This document shows, piece after piece, positions 49,587-57,839 of a stretch of 64,000 bases of DNA. Positions within the stretch are counted from its first letter, which is position 1. Every line of letters starts with the position of its first letter. The position numbers were made by a program, and so were the translations under genes. Origin of the DNA: Chromobacterium haemolyticum (GTDB lineage: Bacteria > Pseudomonadota > Gammaproteobacteria > Burkholderiales > Chromobacteriaceae); the NCBI RefSeq assembly GCF_002081825.1, contig NZ_MUKU01000003.1, positions 124,001-188,000 of the forward strand. The letters are read 5' to 3'. The notes under the pieces are model-generated. The model was given only the letters and a program-made list of their open reading frames with translations. It was not told the origin of the DNA and made no database searches.

Positions 49587-50705
49587 ATGTCCCACCCGCT
49601 ACTGTTTGAAGAACTGCCGGTCCGCGGCGGCCAGCGCATCGCCATCGCCACGCTGAACGCGGAAAAATCGCTGAACGCGCTGACGCTGGAGATGATACGG
49701 CTGTTGGACGCGCGCTTGAACGCCTGGGCGAACGACGACGCCGTGGTAGCCGTGCTGTTGCGCGGCGCCGGCGACAAGGCCTTCTGCGCCGGCGGCGACG
49801 TGCGCTCGCTGCGCTCCGCGCTGCTGGAAGACGGCGACGTCTATCCCAACCCGCACGCCGTCGCCTTCTTCAGCGAGGAATATCGGCTCGACTACCACAT
49901 CCACCGCTACCGCAAGCCGCTGATCGTCTGGGGTGGCGGCATCGTCATGGGCGGTGGCCTGGGCCTGATGGCCGGCGCCAGCCACCGCGTGGCCACCCCG
50001 GCCACCCGCATCGCCATGCCGGAAATCACCATAGGCCTGTACCCGGACGTGGCCGGCAGCTGGTTCCTGCAACGGATGCCGGCCAAGCTCGGCCTGTTCT
50101 TGGGCCTGACCGGCGCGCCGCTGAACGCCGGCGACGCGCTGCTGTGCAATCTGGCCGACCATGTGCTGCCGGCCGACGGCCAGGCCCCGCTGCTGACCGC
50201 GCTGCGCGATCTGGCCTGGGAACAGCCGGCGGAGCGCCACCACGGCCTGGTCAGCGCCCTGCTCAACGAGATGGAGCGCGACGTGGCGCTGCCGGAGGCC
50301 AACGCCGGCCGCAATCTGCTGGCGGTGCACCAATTGATGAACCGCGGCAGCCTGGAAGCGGTGGCCGCCGCGCTGCGCGACACCGCCTTTGAAGACCCGT
50401 GGCTGGCCGCCGCCGCCAAGAGCTTCGCTCACGGCTGCCCGACATCGGCCGCCGTCTGCTGGGAAATCTTCCAGCGCGCCAAACACCTGTCCTTGGCCGA
50501 GGTCCTGCGCATGGAGCTGGCGCTGTCGGTCAACTTCTGCGCCAAGCCAGACTTCCGCGAAGGCGTGCGCGCGCTGCTGGTGGACAAGGACCGCGCGCCG
50601 CAATGGCATTGCCGCGAGCTGGGCGACATTCCGCCGGGCTGGGTTGACAGCCATTTCGATTCGCCGTGGACTGAGGCCGACCACCCGCTGGCCGCGCTCC
50701 AATAA
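49587..50705 (+). CDS. 3-hydroxyisobutyryl-CoA hydrolase (HIBCH)
   Basis: A 372-residue crotonase-fold thioesterase, longer than ordinary enoyl-CoA hydratases. HIBCH marks are GAGDKAFCAGGDVRSLR, EEYRLDYHIHRYRKPLI, GGGIVMGGGLGLMAGASHRV and MPEITIGLYPDVAGSWFL. It releases 3-hydroxyisobutyrate from the CoA ester, which protects the cell from reactive methacrylyl-CoA. The C-terminal SVNFCAKPDFREGVRALLVD segment is also typical. It is 24 bp after the hydratase gene. Confidence 0.92.
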   Translation: MSHPLLFEELPVRGGQRIAIATLNAEKSLNALTLEMIRLLDARLNAWANDDAVVAVLLRGAGDKAFCAGGDVRSLRSALLEDGDVYPNPHAVAFFSEEYRLDYHIHRYRKPLIVWGGGIVMGGGLGLMAGASHRVATPATRIAMPEITIGLYPDVAGSWFLQRMPAKLGLFLGLTGAPLNAGDALLCNLADHVLPADGQAPLLTALRDLAWEQPAERHHGLVSALLNEMERDVALPEANAGRNLLAVHQLMNRGSLEAVAAALRDTAFEDPWLAAAAKSFAHGCPTSAAVCWEIFQRAKHLSLAEVLRMELALSVNFCAKPDFREGVRALLVDKDRAPQWHCRELGDIPPGWVDSHFDSPWTEADHPLAALQ

Positions 50706-50723
50706 CAATCGAGGAGAGAGAAG

Positions 50724-51614
50724 ATGCAAACCATCGCCTTCATTGGCCTGGGCAATATGGGCGGCCCCATGGCCGCCAACCTGCTGAAGCAGGGTTATCA
50801 GTTGAACGTGTTCGACCTGTCCGCCGACGCGCTGGCCAAGCTGGCCGCCGCCGGCGCGCGCGCGGCCTCCAGCGCCGCCGACGCCGTTCGCGGCGCCGAC
50901 GCGGTGATTTCCATGCTGCCGGCCGGCCGCCACGTGGAAGGCTTGTACCTGGGAGAGTCCGGCCTGTTCGCGCAGCTGCCGGCCGGCGCCCTGGTGGTGG
51001 ACTGCAGCACCATAGACGCCGCCACCGCGCGGAAAGTGGCCGCCGCGGCCGACGCCGCCGGCCTCAAAATGCTGGACGCGCCGGTGTCCGGCGGCACCGC
51101 CGGCGCCGCCGCCGGCACGCTGACCTTCATCGTCGGCGGCGCCGCCGCCGAGCTGGAACGGGCGCGGCCTCTGCTGCAAGCCATGGGCAAGAACATCTTC
51201 CACGCCGGTGCCGCCGGCGCCGGCCAGACCGCCAAGATCTGCAACAATATGCTGCTGGGCATCCTGATGGCCGGCACCGCGGAGGCGCTGGCGCTAGGCG
51301 TGAAAAACGGGCTGGATCCCAAGGTGCTGTCCGACATCATCAGCCAAAGCTCCGGCCGCAACTGGGCCACCGAGCTGTACAACCCCTGGCCCGGCGTGAT
51401 GGAGAACGCGCCGGCCAGCCGCGGCTACAGCGGCGGCTTCATGACCGAACTGATGCTGAAAGACCTGGGGCTGGCCGAGGAAACCGCGCTGCACAGCCAC
51501 GCGGCCAATCCGTTGGGCTCGCTGGCGCGCAATCTCTACGAGGAACACGCTCAGGCCGGCTTCGGCAAGCTGGATTTCTCCAGCATCCTAAAGCACTTCC
51601 ACCCGCTGGATTAA
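50724..51614 (+). CDS. mmsB: 3-hydroxyisobutyrate dehydrogenase
   Basis: A 296-residue NAD-dependent beta-hydroxyacid dehydrogenase that oxidises 3-hydroxyisobutyrate to methylmalonate semialdehyde, the substrate of MmsA. The Rossmann signature is FIGLGNMGGPMAANLLKQGY (residues 5-24), followed by the substrate loop DAPVSGGTAGAAAGTL and the catalytic Lys in GAGQTAKICNNMLLG. GAGGAGAG precedes the ATG. It is the last gene of the operon, ending before a strong hairpin. Confidence 0.95.
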   Translation: MQTIAFIGLGNMGGPMAANLLKQGYQLNVFDLSADALAKLAAAGARAASSAADAVRGADAVISMLPAGRHVEGLYLGESGLFAQLPAGALVVDCSTIDAATARKVAAAADAAGLKMLDAPVSGGTAGAAAGTLTFIVGGAAAELERARPLLQAMGKNIFHAGAAGAGQTAKICNNMLLGILMAGTAEALALGVKNGLDPKVLSDIISQSSGRNWATELYNPWPGVMENAPASRGYSGGFMTELMLKDLGLAEETALHSHAANPLGSLARNLYEEHAQAGFGKLDFSSILKHFHPLD

Positions 51615-51624
51615 GTTAGGCCGC

Positions 51625-51646
51625 GCGGCCCCTTGCTTGGGGCCGC
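51625..51646 (+). terminator. Terminator-like hairpin after mmsB
   Basis: GCGGCCCC (51625-51632) pairs perfectly with GGGGCCGC (51639-51646) across a 6-nt loop, 10 bp after the stop. It has no U tract, so efficiency is uncertain. It sits between convergent genes. Confidence 0.5.
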
Positions 51647-51711
51647 CGTGGGCGCCTCATTTAGCGCGGCGAGTCGACACAAAACCGCGTATGGCTTGCG
51701 CTTCAGCACGG

Positions 51712-53247
51712 TCAGTGCTTGCCCAGGCCAAAGAAGCGCCGGATCTTGTCCACCAATTCCGCACGCTGCGGCGCGCCATGGCCCTCCTGCCAATCCTGCG
51801 GCAGCTTGCGGGTGCGCTCCGCCAAGCGTTCCGCCAGAATCGACGAGATCGCCTCCGCCAATTCTTTTCGCGAACTCAGAATGGACTGGAAAGACTCCTT
51901 GTCCAGCCGCAGGCACTCCACATTGGAACGCGCGATCACGGTGCCGCTGCGCGCCTCGCCCGTCATCAAGCCCATTTCGCCGAAGAAGTTGCCGCCCTCC
52001 AGCACATCCACCAGCTTGCGGCTGCCGTCCGGCAGGTTCACCCACACCTCCACCTCGCCGCTAAGCATGATGTAGAGCCAGTGCGCCACCGCGCCCTGAT
52101 GCATGATGATGTCGCCGGTGACGAAGGGCGTGAACTTGAGCTGATCGGCCAACACCACCATTTCCTCGTCGTTGAGGCTGGTCAGCAGCTCCACCTTGCG
52201 CAGCGCCTGCACCCGCTCTTCCAGGTGCTTCTTCATCCGCGCTTCCATATACTTTTCATTGTCCTTGATGGTCAGCACATTGTAGTGCGGCGAAGACATT
52301 TTCAGGTTGTGGCGGCGCAAGGCGGCGTCGATATGGGTACGCACCACGGAATCGGTCAGATCGTCGGCGGCGAGATCGGTCAGCCAATAGCGAACCGCGT
52401 ACTTGCTATAGCCGTTCTCAAAGCCCATCAGAATGCAGTTGGGTTCCGGCGACAAGGCCACGCCGGGCAGCTGGGCTTCGCGCAAGGAGCGCTCCACCAC
52501 GGTGATGATCTGATTGGGCAAGGTATCCCAATTAATGTTGAACCACACCCAGCGCCGCCATTGCAGCGGCGCGCCCTGGTGCTTGCCCAGGATGGCGAAC
52601 TGTCCCTTCATCAACTGGCTGTTGGGAATCACCACGGTTTCCCAGTTGCGGGTTTCCACCAGCGTGGCCCGCCAATTGATTTCCACCACCCTGCCGGACA
52701 ACTCGCCGGACTTGATCCAGTCGCCCACCTCCACCGAATTGTCCAGTTGCAACGACAGGCCGGCCAGAATATTGCCCAGCGTATCCTGCATGGAGAACGC
52801 CAGCACGCCGGTAATCACCGCCGAAGTGGTGACGATATGGCTCAGATCCAGGCCGGCCAGGCGCAAGAGCACCAGACCCCAGCCTACGCAGCCCAGTACC
52901 AGCAGAATGTCCTCCAGGATGCGCGGCGGATGCAGGCGCAGCAAGGGAAGGAACAAACGCATCAACATCATCGCCCATAACCGGATCAAGGCCAGCCCCA
53001 GCACGATGACGGCCACCTGCTTGACCCACTCCGCCACCGCCTGGCCGTCCTGAGGCCCCAGATTGATCGCCACCAAGGCAAGGGCGGCGGCCAACAAGGA
53101 GCGCAGCGTCGATTTGCGGGTTTCCGGCCGCAACAGATAAAGCAAGGCGGCACAGGCGGCGGTCAACGCCACAAACAGCGTCAAACTATCGTGCCACGCC
53201 TGAGGGATCAGCTTTTCCAGCCAGCTAACCGTCGGGGCCGTATCCAT
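51712..53247 (-). CDS. MscS-family channel with C-terminal cyclic-nucleotide-binding domain
   Basis: A 511-residue inner-membrane protein. About four to five membrane segments end in an MscS pore and beta-domain region (TTSAVITGVLAFSMQDTLGN, then LSLQLDNSVEVGDWIKSGEL). A C-terminal cyclic-nucleotide-binding domain spans about residues 385-490 (VTGDIIMHQGAVAHWLYIML, FFGEMGLMTGEARSGTV with the phosphate-binding Arg). This resembles bacterial cyclic-nucleotide-gated channels, which open or close on cAMP/cGMP rather than tension. ATG 53247 has a GGAGG site; the frame upstream is longer but unsupported. Confidence 0.87.
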   Translation of the reverse strand: MDTAPTVSWLEKLIPQAWHDSLTLFVALTAACAALLYLLRPETRKSTLRSLLAAALALVAINLGPQDGQAVAEWVKQVAVIVLGLALIRLWAMMLMRLFLPLLRLHPPRILEDILLVLGCVGWGLVLLRLAGLDLSHIVTTSAVITGVLAFSMQDTLGNILAGLSLQLDNSVEVGDWIKSGELSGRVVEINWRATLVETRNWETVVIPNSQLMKGQFAILGKHQGAPLQWRRWVWFNINWDTLPNQIITVVERSLREAQLPGVALSPEPNCILMGFENGYSKYAVRYWLTDLAADDLTDSVVRTHIDAALRRHNLKMSSPHYNVLTIKDNEKYMEARMKKHLEERVQALRKVELLTSLNDEEMVVLADQLKFTPFVTGDIIMHQGAVAHWLYIMLSGEVEVWVNLPDGSRKLVDVLEGGNFFGEMGLMTGEARSGTVIARSNVECLRLDKESFQSILSSRKELAEAISSILAERLAERTRKLPQDWQEGHGAPQRAELVDKIRRFFGLGKH

Positions 53248-53363
53248 GCCGCCTCCGCGATGAAGTCTTGATGGGAAACCGCCGATGGCGGCGCCGTTGC
53301 GGCAGGGAAGGAAGAGGAAACAACAGGCCGGCCGCTTTTCATTGATAGCCCATCGCAGCGGAT

Positions 53364-53391
53364 AAAAAAAATCCCTCCCGTATAGGGAGGG
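53364..53391 (-). terminator. Terminator after dusC
   Basis: On the minus strand, CCCTCCC/GGGAGGG with a 5-nt loop is followed by ATTTTTTTAT. It separates dusC from the MscS-type gene. Confidence 0.85.
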
Positions 53392-53517
53392 CTGCAAGGT
53401 ATCGGGGAAGTGTAATCGCCGGAGCTGGGGAGCCGCCGGAATCACAGCGCCCTGCTATACCAGTGCAGCGCGCAATTGAATGTTACACATCCCCATAGCA
53501 TTTAGATATGAGTACAT

Positions 53518-54465
53518 TTACTTAGAAAGCATGTCTCGCAGTACAGGCTCCACTTCGTCCGGCGTGGTCAGCCTGCGAATGCGCTCGAACAAGGCGCCGG
53601 CCTCCGGCCAGCTTCGCTTGAGCTGCCCCAGCCATTGCTTGGTGCGCGCCACCGGGTAGCGTCCATCCTCGGACTGAACGCGGCACTGCAGGAACAAGTC
53701 CAGCACCCAGGGCTGCATCTCGTTCCAGGGCATGGGTTCGGCGCCGTCCTGGCGCTTGATGCGCAAAGCCAGGTCCGGACAGGCTACCAGGCCGCGGCCT
53801 ATCATCACCGTGTCGCAGCCGCTTTGCTCGCGGATGGCGCGGTAATCGTCCAGCGTCCACACTTCGCCGTTGGCCACCACCGGCACCGCCACGCTCTCGC
53901 GAATGCGGGCGATCCAGTCCCAGTGCGCCGGCGGCCGGTAACCCTCCACCTTGGTGCGGCCATGCACCGCCAGCTCCTGCGCGCCGCCGGCCTCCAGAGC
54001 TCGCGCGCATTCCAAGGCCCGGCTCTTGTCTTCATAGCCCAGCCGCATTTTGGCGGTGACCGGTATTTCTGCCGGCACCGCCGCGCGCACCGCCTGCACG
54101 ATCTGGAACAACTGCTCGGGATCGTTGAGCAGAATGGCGCCGCCGCGATGGCGGTTGACAGTGGGCGCCGGGCAGCCGAAATTCAGATCTATGCCCGGCG
54201 CGCCCAGGCTGGCGGCCTTGGCCGCGTTCTCGGCCAGACAGGCCGGGTCCGAACCCAGCAACTGCACCCGCACCGTGACGCCGGCGCGGGTCTTGCCGGC
54301 GCGCGCCAGCTCCGGCGCCAGCCGCATGAAAGTACGGGTGGGCAAGAGCGCCGAAGTGACGCGGACAAACTCGGTGACGCACAGATCAATGCCGCCCACC
54401 CGGGTCAGCACATCGCGCATCGCCTCGTCCACCAGGCCCTCCATCGGGGCAAGAACCAATTTCAT
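53518..54465 (-). CDS. dusC: tRNA-dihydrouridine(16) synthase DusC
   Basis: A 315-residue FMN-dependent enzyme that reduces uridine to dihydrouridine in tRNA. The start [20 protein letters not shown] fits family, and the sequence [20 protein letters not shown] is typical of DusC rather than DusA or DusB. The catalytic Cys lies in [21 protein letters not shown]-binding segments VVANGEVW and DTVMIGRGL are present. The longer frame upstream (to 54579) overlaps the divergent GNAT gene, so ATG 54465 is preferred. Confidence 0.93.
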   Translation of the reverse strand: MKLVLAPMEGLVDEAMRDVLTRVGGIDLCVTEFVRVTSALLPTRTFMRLAPELARAGKTRAGVTVRVQLLGSDPACLAENAAKAASLGAPGIDLNFGCPAPTVNRHRGGAILLNDPEQLFQIVQAVRAAVPAEIPVTAKMRLGYEDKSRALECARALEAGGAQELAVHGRTKVEGYRPPAHWDWIARIRESVAVPVVANGEVWTLDDYRAIREQSGCDTVMIGRGLVACPDLALRIKRQDGAEPMPWNEMQPWVLDLFLQCRVQSEDGRYPVARTKQWLGQLKRSWPEAGALFERIRRLTTPDEVEPVLRDMLSK

Positions 54466-54523
54466 TGCAAACATCGCCGGAAAAAAGGCAAATATTGTAC
54501 CGCAAAGCGGGGAAAGGCATTCA

Positions 54524-54991
54524 ATGCAAATCGCTGTTCGCCAGGCCGACGCGGAGTCCGTCCGCTCATGGCTGCCCATATTTCTGACCTATCTCGATTT
54601 TTATCGGACAGCGCAGCCGGCGGAAGCCTGCGCCGCCTTCCTGGAACAGCGGCTGCGCATGGGCGAAGCGGTGGTTTTTCTAGCTGAAGACGCGGCCGGC
54701 GTCCAAGGCTTCGCCCTGCTCTATCCCGGCTTCTCCTCGCTCGCCCTGCGCCCGCACTGGCTGCTGCACGACTTGTTCGTATCGCCGGCCTGTCGCGGCG
54801 GCGGCGTCGGCCAACTATTGCTGGAACATTGCCAGGCCCATGTCGCCGCGCTGGGCGGCGGCCTCACGCTGCAAACCGCACACGACAACCTGAGCGCGCA
54901 GCGACTGTATGAACGATCAGGGTTTAAACTGGATACCGAATTCAGAGTCTATGAATGGAGCGCGCCCTCGCCGCAGCCGGCCGCGCCTTGA
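54524..54991 (+). CDS. GNAT-family N-acetyltransferase
   Basis: A 155-residue acetyltransferase. The acetyl-CoA-binding loop is [20 protein letters not shown] (around residue 85), followed by [20 protein letters not shown], as in stand-alone GNATs acting on small amines or protein N-termini. Substrate unknown. ATG 54524 has a GGGGAAAGG site. It diverges from dusC, with a 58-bp gap that must contain both promoters. Confidence 0.85.
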   Translation: MQIAVRQADAESVRSWLPIFLTYLDFYRTAQPAEACAAFLEQRLRMGEAVVFLAEDAAGVQGFALLYPGFSSLALRPHWLLHDLFVSPACRGGGVGQLLLEHCQAHVAALGGGLTLQTAHDNLSAQRLYERSGFKLDTEFRVYEWSAPSPQPAAP

Positions 54992-55052
54992 CGCGCCGCC
55001 AAGCGCTGCGGCATCCTTCGCCCCCTTGATGACATTGCCCAATGGAGCCGAC

Positions 55053-55997
55053 ATGAAACAGCACCGCGTCATCTTCGACACCGACCCAGGCCTTGACGAT
55101 GCGGTCGCCATCCTGTTCCTGCTGGGCGCGCGCGCCGACATCGAGCTCTTGGGCCTGACCACGGTGGCCGGCAACGTCGGCGTGGAACTGACCACCCGCA
55201 ATGCCCGCATCGTCTGCGAATGGGCCGGTCGCAACGATGTGCCGGTCTACGCCGGCGCAGACCGGCCGCTGGTCCAGCCCTTTCAAGGCGCCGAACACAT
55301 GCACGGCGCCAGCGGTCTGGACGGCGCGCCGCTGCACGAACCCGCCATGCAGGTACGCGCCGAACATGCGGTGGACTTCATCGTAAACACCCTGCGCCGC
55401 GAACCGCCGGGCAGCGTCACTCTGTGCCCGGTGGGCCCCTTGAGCAATATCGCGCTGGCGCTGCGCCGGGCGCCGGACATTGCCGCGCGCATCGACCGCA
55501 TCGTACTAATGGGCGGCGGCTATTTCGCCGGCGGCAATATGACCCCGGCGGCGGAGTTCAACATCCATACCGATCCGCACGCGGCCGACATTGTGCTGCG
55601 CAGCGGCGCGCCCATCGTAATGTTGCCGCTGGACGTCACTCACCAGGCGACCACCACGCCGGCGCGCGTGGCGCTGCTGCGCAAGCTGCCCAACCGTTGC
55701 GGCCCGCTGGCGGCCTCGCTGCTGACGTCTCTGGAACGCTACGACGTGCAGAAGCTGGGCCAGGACGGCGCGCCGGTGCACGATCCCTGCGTGATCGCTT
55801 ATCTGTTGCGCCCCGATCTGTTCAGCGGCCGCGAAGTCAACGTGGTAGTGGAACTGGCCGGCCACTACACTACCGGCGCCACCGTGGTGGACTGGCACGG
55901 AGAATCCGGCCGCGAGCCCAACGCGCTCTACCTGACCGAGGTGGACGCCGATGGCCTATTCCAACTGATGGCCGACGCCCTCGCCCATCTGCCGTAA
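55053..55997 (+). CDS. Inosine-uridine-preferring nucleoside hydrolase (RihA/RihB-like)
   Basis: A 314-residue nucleoside hydrolase. The Ca2+-binding N-terminal motif DTDPGLDDA is at residues 9-17. Catalytic segments EFNIHTDPHAADIVL and the Asp in VHDPCVIAYL are present. It hydrolyses ribonucleosides to base plus ribose for salvage; the base preference cannot be read from sequence. It may complement psuK/psuG elsewhere in the window. Start ATG 55053 has a GGAG site. Next gene follows after 14 bp. Confidence 0.92.
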   Translation: MKQHRVIFDTDPGLDDAVAILFLLGARADIELLGLTTVAGNVGVELTTRNARIVCEWAGRNDVPVYAGADRPLVQPFQGAEHMHGASGLDGAPLHEPAMQVRAEHAVDFIVNTLRREPPGSVTLCPVGPLSNIALALRRAPDIAARIDRIVLMGGGYFAGGNMTPAAEFNIHTDPHAADIVLRSGAPIVMLPLDVTHQATTTPARVALLRKLPNRCGPLAASLLTSLERYDVQKLGQDGAPVHDPCVIAYLLRPDLFSGREVNVVVELAGHYTTGATVVDWHGESGREPNALYLTEVDADGLFQLMADALAHLP

Positions 55998-56011
55998 GCC
56001 AAGGAGGCCCC

Positions 56012-56227
56012 ATGAAAATCGCTCCCGGCATTTATCGCCATTACAAAGGCCCGCTCTATGAAGTGCTGGGCACCGCCACCCACTCCGAAACCGGCGAGTT
56101 GCTGGTGATGTACCGCGCGCTCTACGGCGAGTTCGGCCTGTGGGCGCGCCCGGCCGGCATGTTCGAGGAAAGCGTCGCGCACGAGGGCCAGACCCTGCCG
56201 CGCTTCGCCCTGGTCAAAGCGTTCTAA
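56012..56227 (+). CDS. DUF1653 family protein
   Basis: A 71-residue protein (MKIAPGIYRHYKGPLYEVLG, later ELLVMYRALYGEFGLWARPA). It has the usual DUF1653 length and conserved pattern YRHYKGxxYEVLGxAxHSET. Molecular role is unknown; the domain is widespread in bacteria and often next to nucleotide- or redox-related genes. AAGGAGG provides a perfect ribosome site. It is between the nucleoside hydrolase and HDAC-like genes in a tight co-directional run. Confidence 0.9.
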   Translation: MKIAPGIYRHYKGPLYEVLGTATHSETGELLVMYRALYGEFGLWARPAGMFEESVAHEGQTLPRFALVKAF

Positions 56228-56237
56228 GCGCCCGCGC

Positions 56238-57191
56238 ATGCGCATTTTCCGCACCGATCAATTTCCGCTGCCGCTGCCGCCCGGACACCGTTTCCCGGCG
56301 CAGAAGTACGCCTTGCTGGCGCAGGCGGTGGCCAGCTTCGCCGCCGAGGCGATGGACGCCGCGCCGGCGGCCAGCCGCTACGAGCTGGCGCTGGCCCACG
56401 ACGACGCCTATCTGGACAAGGTGTTCAACGGCGCGCTCAGCGCCGCCGAACAGCGCGAGATCGGCCTGCCCTGGAGCCCGCAACTGCTGGAACGCAGCCG
56501 CCGCTCGGTGGGCGCCACCATCGCCGCCGCCCGCTGGGCGCTGGCGCGGGGCTGCGGCGTCAATCTGGCCGGCGGCACCCACCACGCCGGCCGCGCGATG
56601 GGCAGCGGATTTTGCGTGTTCAACGACATCGCCGTGGCCGCGCGGCTGATGCTGAACGAAGGCCTGGCCCGCCGCGCGCTGGTGCTGGACCTGGACGTGC
56701 ACCAGGGCGACGGCACCGCCGCCATCACCCGCGGCGACGACCGCATCTTCACCTTCTCCATGCACGGCGCCGGCAACTTTCCCTTCCGCCGCGAGCCCGG
56801 CGACCTGGACATCGAACTGCCGGACGGCGCCGACGACGAAGCCTACCTCGCCGTTCTGGCCGAGCAACTGCCGCGCCTGTTCGCCGCGGACCCGGACCTG
56901 GTGTTCTACCTGGCCGGCGCCGACCCCTACGCCGGCGACCGCCTGGGCAAGCTGGCGCTGAGCTTCGACGGCCTGGCCGCACGAGACCGCATGGTGCTGG
57001 AAGCCTGTCGCCAGGCCAAGGCCGCTGTCGCCGTCGTCATGGGCGGCGGCTACGCGGTGCCAATTGAGGACACCGTGGCGATCCAGACCGAAACCGTGCG
57101 CCTGGCTTGGCAAATTTTCGGCGCCGAGGGACAGATCCCTCTCCCCGACACGACTCATACTCATCCCACCCGTCAATGGAGCCAAACATGA
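56238..57191 (+). CDS. Histone-deacetylase-family amidohydrolase
   Basis: A 317-residue protein of the arginase/deacetylase superfamily. The active-site His pair is in GGTHHAGRAM. The metal-binding LDLDVHQGDGTA and the C-terminal GGGYA with the catalytic Tyr are present. Bacterial members deacetylate polyamines, acetoin-type substrates or proteins; the exact substrate cannot be inferred. The start is 10 bp after the DUF1653 gene, and its stop overlaps the msrA start (ATGA). This suggests an operon. Confidence 0.92.
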   Translation: MRIFRTDQFPLPLPPGHRFPAQKYALLAQAVASFAAEAMDAAPAASRYELALAHDDAYLDKVFNGALSAAEQREIGLPWSPQLLERSRRSVGATIAAARWALARGCGVNLAGGTHHAGRAMGSGFCVFNDIAVAARLMLNEGLARRALVLDLDVHQGDGTAAITRGDDRIFTFSMHGAGNFPFRREPGDLDIELPDGADDEAYLAVLAEQLPRLFAADPDLVFYLAGADPYAGDRLGKLALSFDGLAARDRMVLEACRQAKAAVAVVMGGGYAVPIEDTVAIQTETVRLAWQIFGAEGQIPLPDTTHTHPTRQWSQT

Positions 57192-57712
57192 AAACCGCAA
57201 CCTTCGCAGGCGGCTGCTTCTGGTGCATCGAAAGCGCCTACAACCGCTTGGCCGGCGTCCACAGCGCCATTTCCGGCTATACCGGCGGCCCCGGCGCCAA
57301 CCCCAGTTACAAGGAAGTCTGCGGCGGCCGCAGCGGCCACGTGGAAGCGGTGCAGATCCGCTACGACCCGGCCCAGATCGATTACGACACCCTGCTACGC
57401 GCCTTCTTCGCGTTGCACGACCCCACCACCCTCAACCGCCAGGGCAACGACATCGGCCCGCAATACGCGTCGGTGCTGTTTTACCACGACGAAGAACAGC
57501 GTCAGGCGGCGGAACGAAAGCTGGCGGACCTGGCCGGCGACTACCCGGCGCCCATCGTCACTCGGCTGGAGGCAGCGGCGCCTTTTTATCCGGCGGAAGA
57601 CTATCACCAGCAATACTTTGATCAACATGGCCACGAGCCCTATTGCCAGATGGTTGTAGCGCCAAAATTGGCCAAGTTTCAGCAACATTTTTCTGTTTAC
57701 TTGAAGAAATAA
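57188..57712 (+). CDS. msrA: Peptide methionine-S-sulfoxide reductase MsrA
   Basis: A 174-residue enzyme that repairs oxidised methionine (S-epimer). The catalytic Cys is in FAGGCFWCIE (residues 7-16). Substrate-binding GYTGGPGANPSYKEVCGGRSG follows, then GNDIGPQYASVLFY and the DYHQQYF motif. One further Cys, in EPYCQMVVAP near the C-terminus, may resolve the intermediate. The ATG overlaps the HDAC-like stop, implying coupled translation. Confidence 0.96.
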   Translation: MKTATFAGGCFWCIESAYNRLAGVHSAISGYTGGPGANPSYKEVCGGRSGHVEAVQIRYDPAQIDYDTLLRAFFALHDPTTLNRQGNDIGPQYASVLFYHDEEQRQAAERKLADLAGDYPAPIVTRLEAAAPFYPAEDYHQQYFDQHGHEPYCQMVVAPKLAKFQQHFSVYLKK

Positions 57713-57763
57713 GCCACACCCTGCCAGGGGCGAACCCAGCTCCCGGCTTGGTTCGCGCGCCCC

Positions 57764-57804
57764 GGGCATCGCCGCTATAATCCGGCACAGTAGCGGCGAT
57801 GCCC
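57764..57804 (+). promoter_or_regulatory. Perfect inverted repeat around the sensor-kinase promoter
   Basis: GGGCATCGCCGCTA (57764-57777) and TAGCGGCGATGCCC (57791-57804) are exact complements separated by 13 bp. A consensus -10 TATAAT (57776-57781) lies at the edge of the left arm. The best -35 is weak (TTCGCG, 57752-57757, 18-bp spacer), suggesting activator dependence. Transcription would start inside the loop, so only the right arm would be in the mRNA. This favours a DNA-level operator over an RNA hairpin. Confidence 0.55.
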
Positions 57805-57839
57805 AGATTGGCTGCGCGCCGGACGAACCCAACCTCCCC

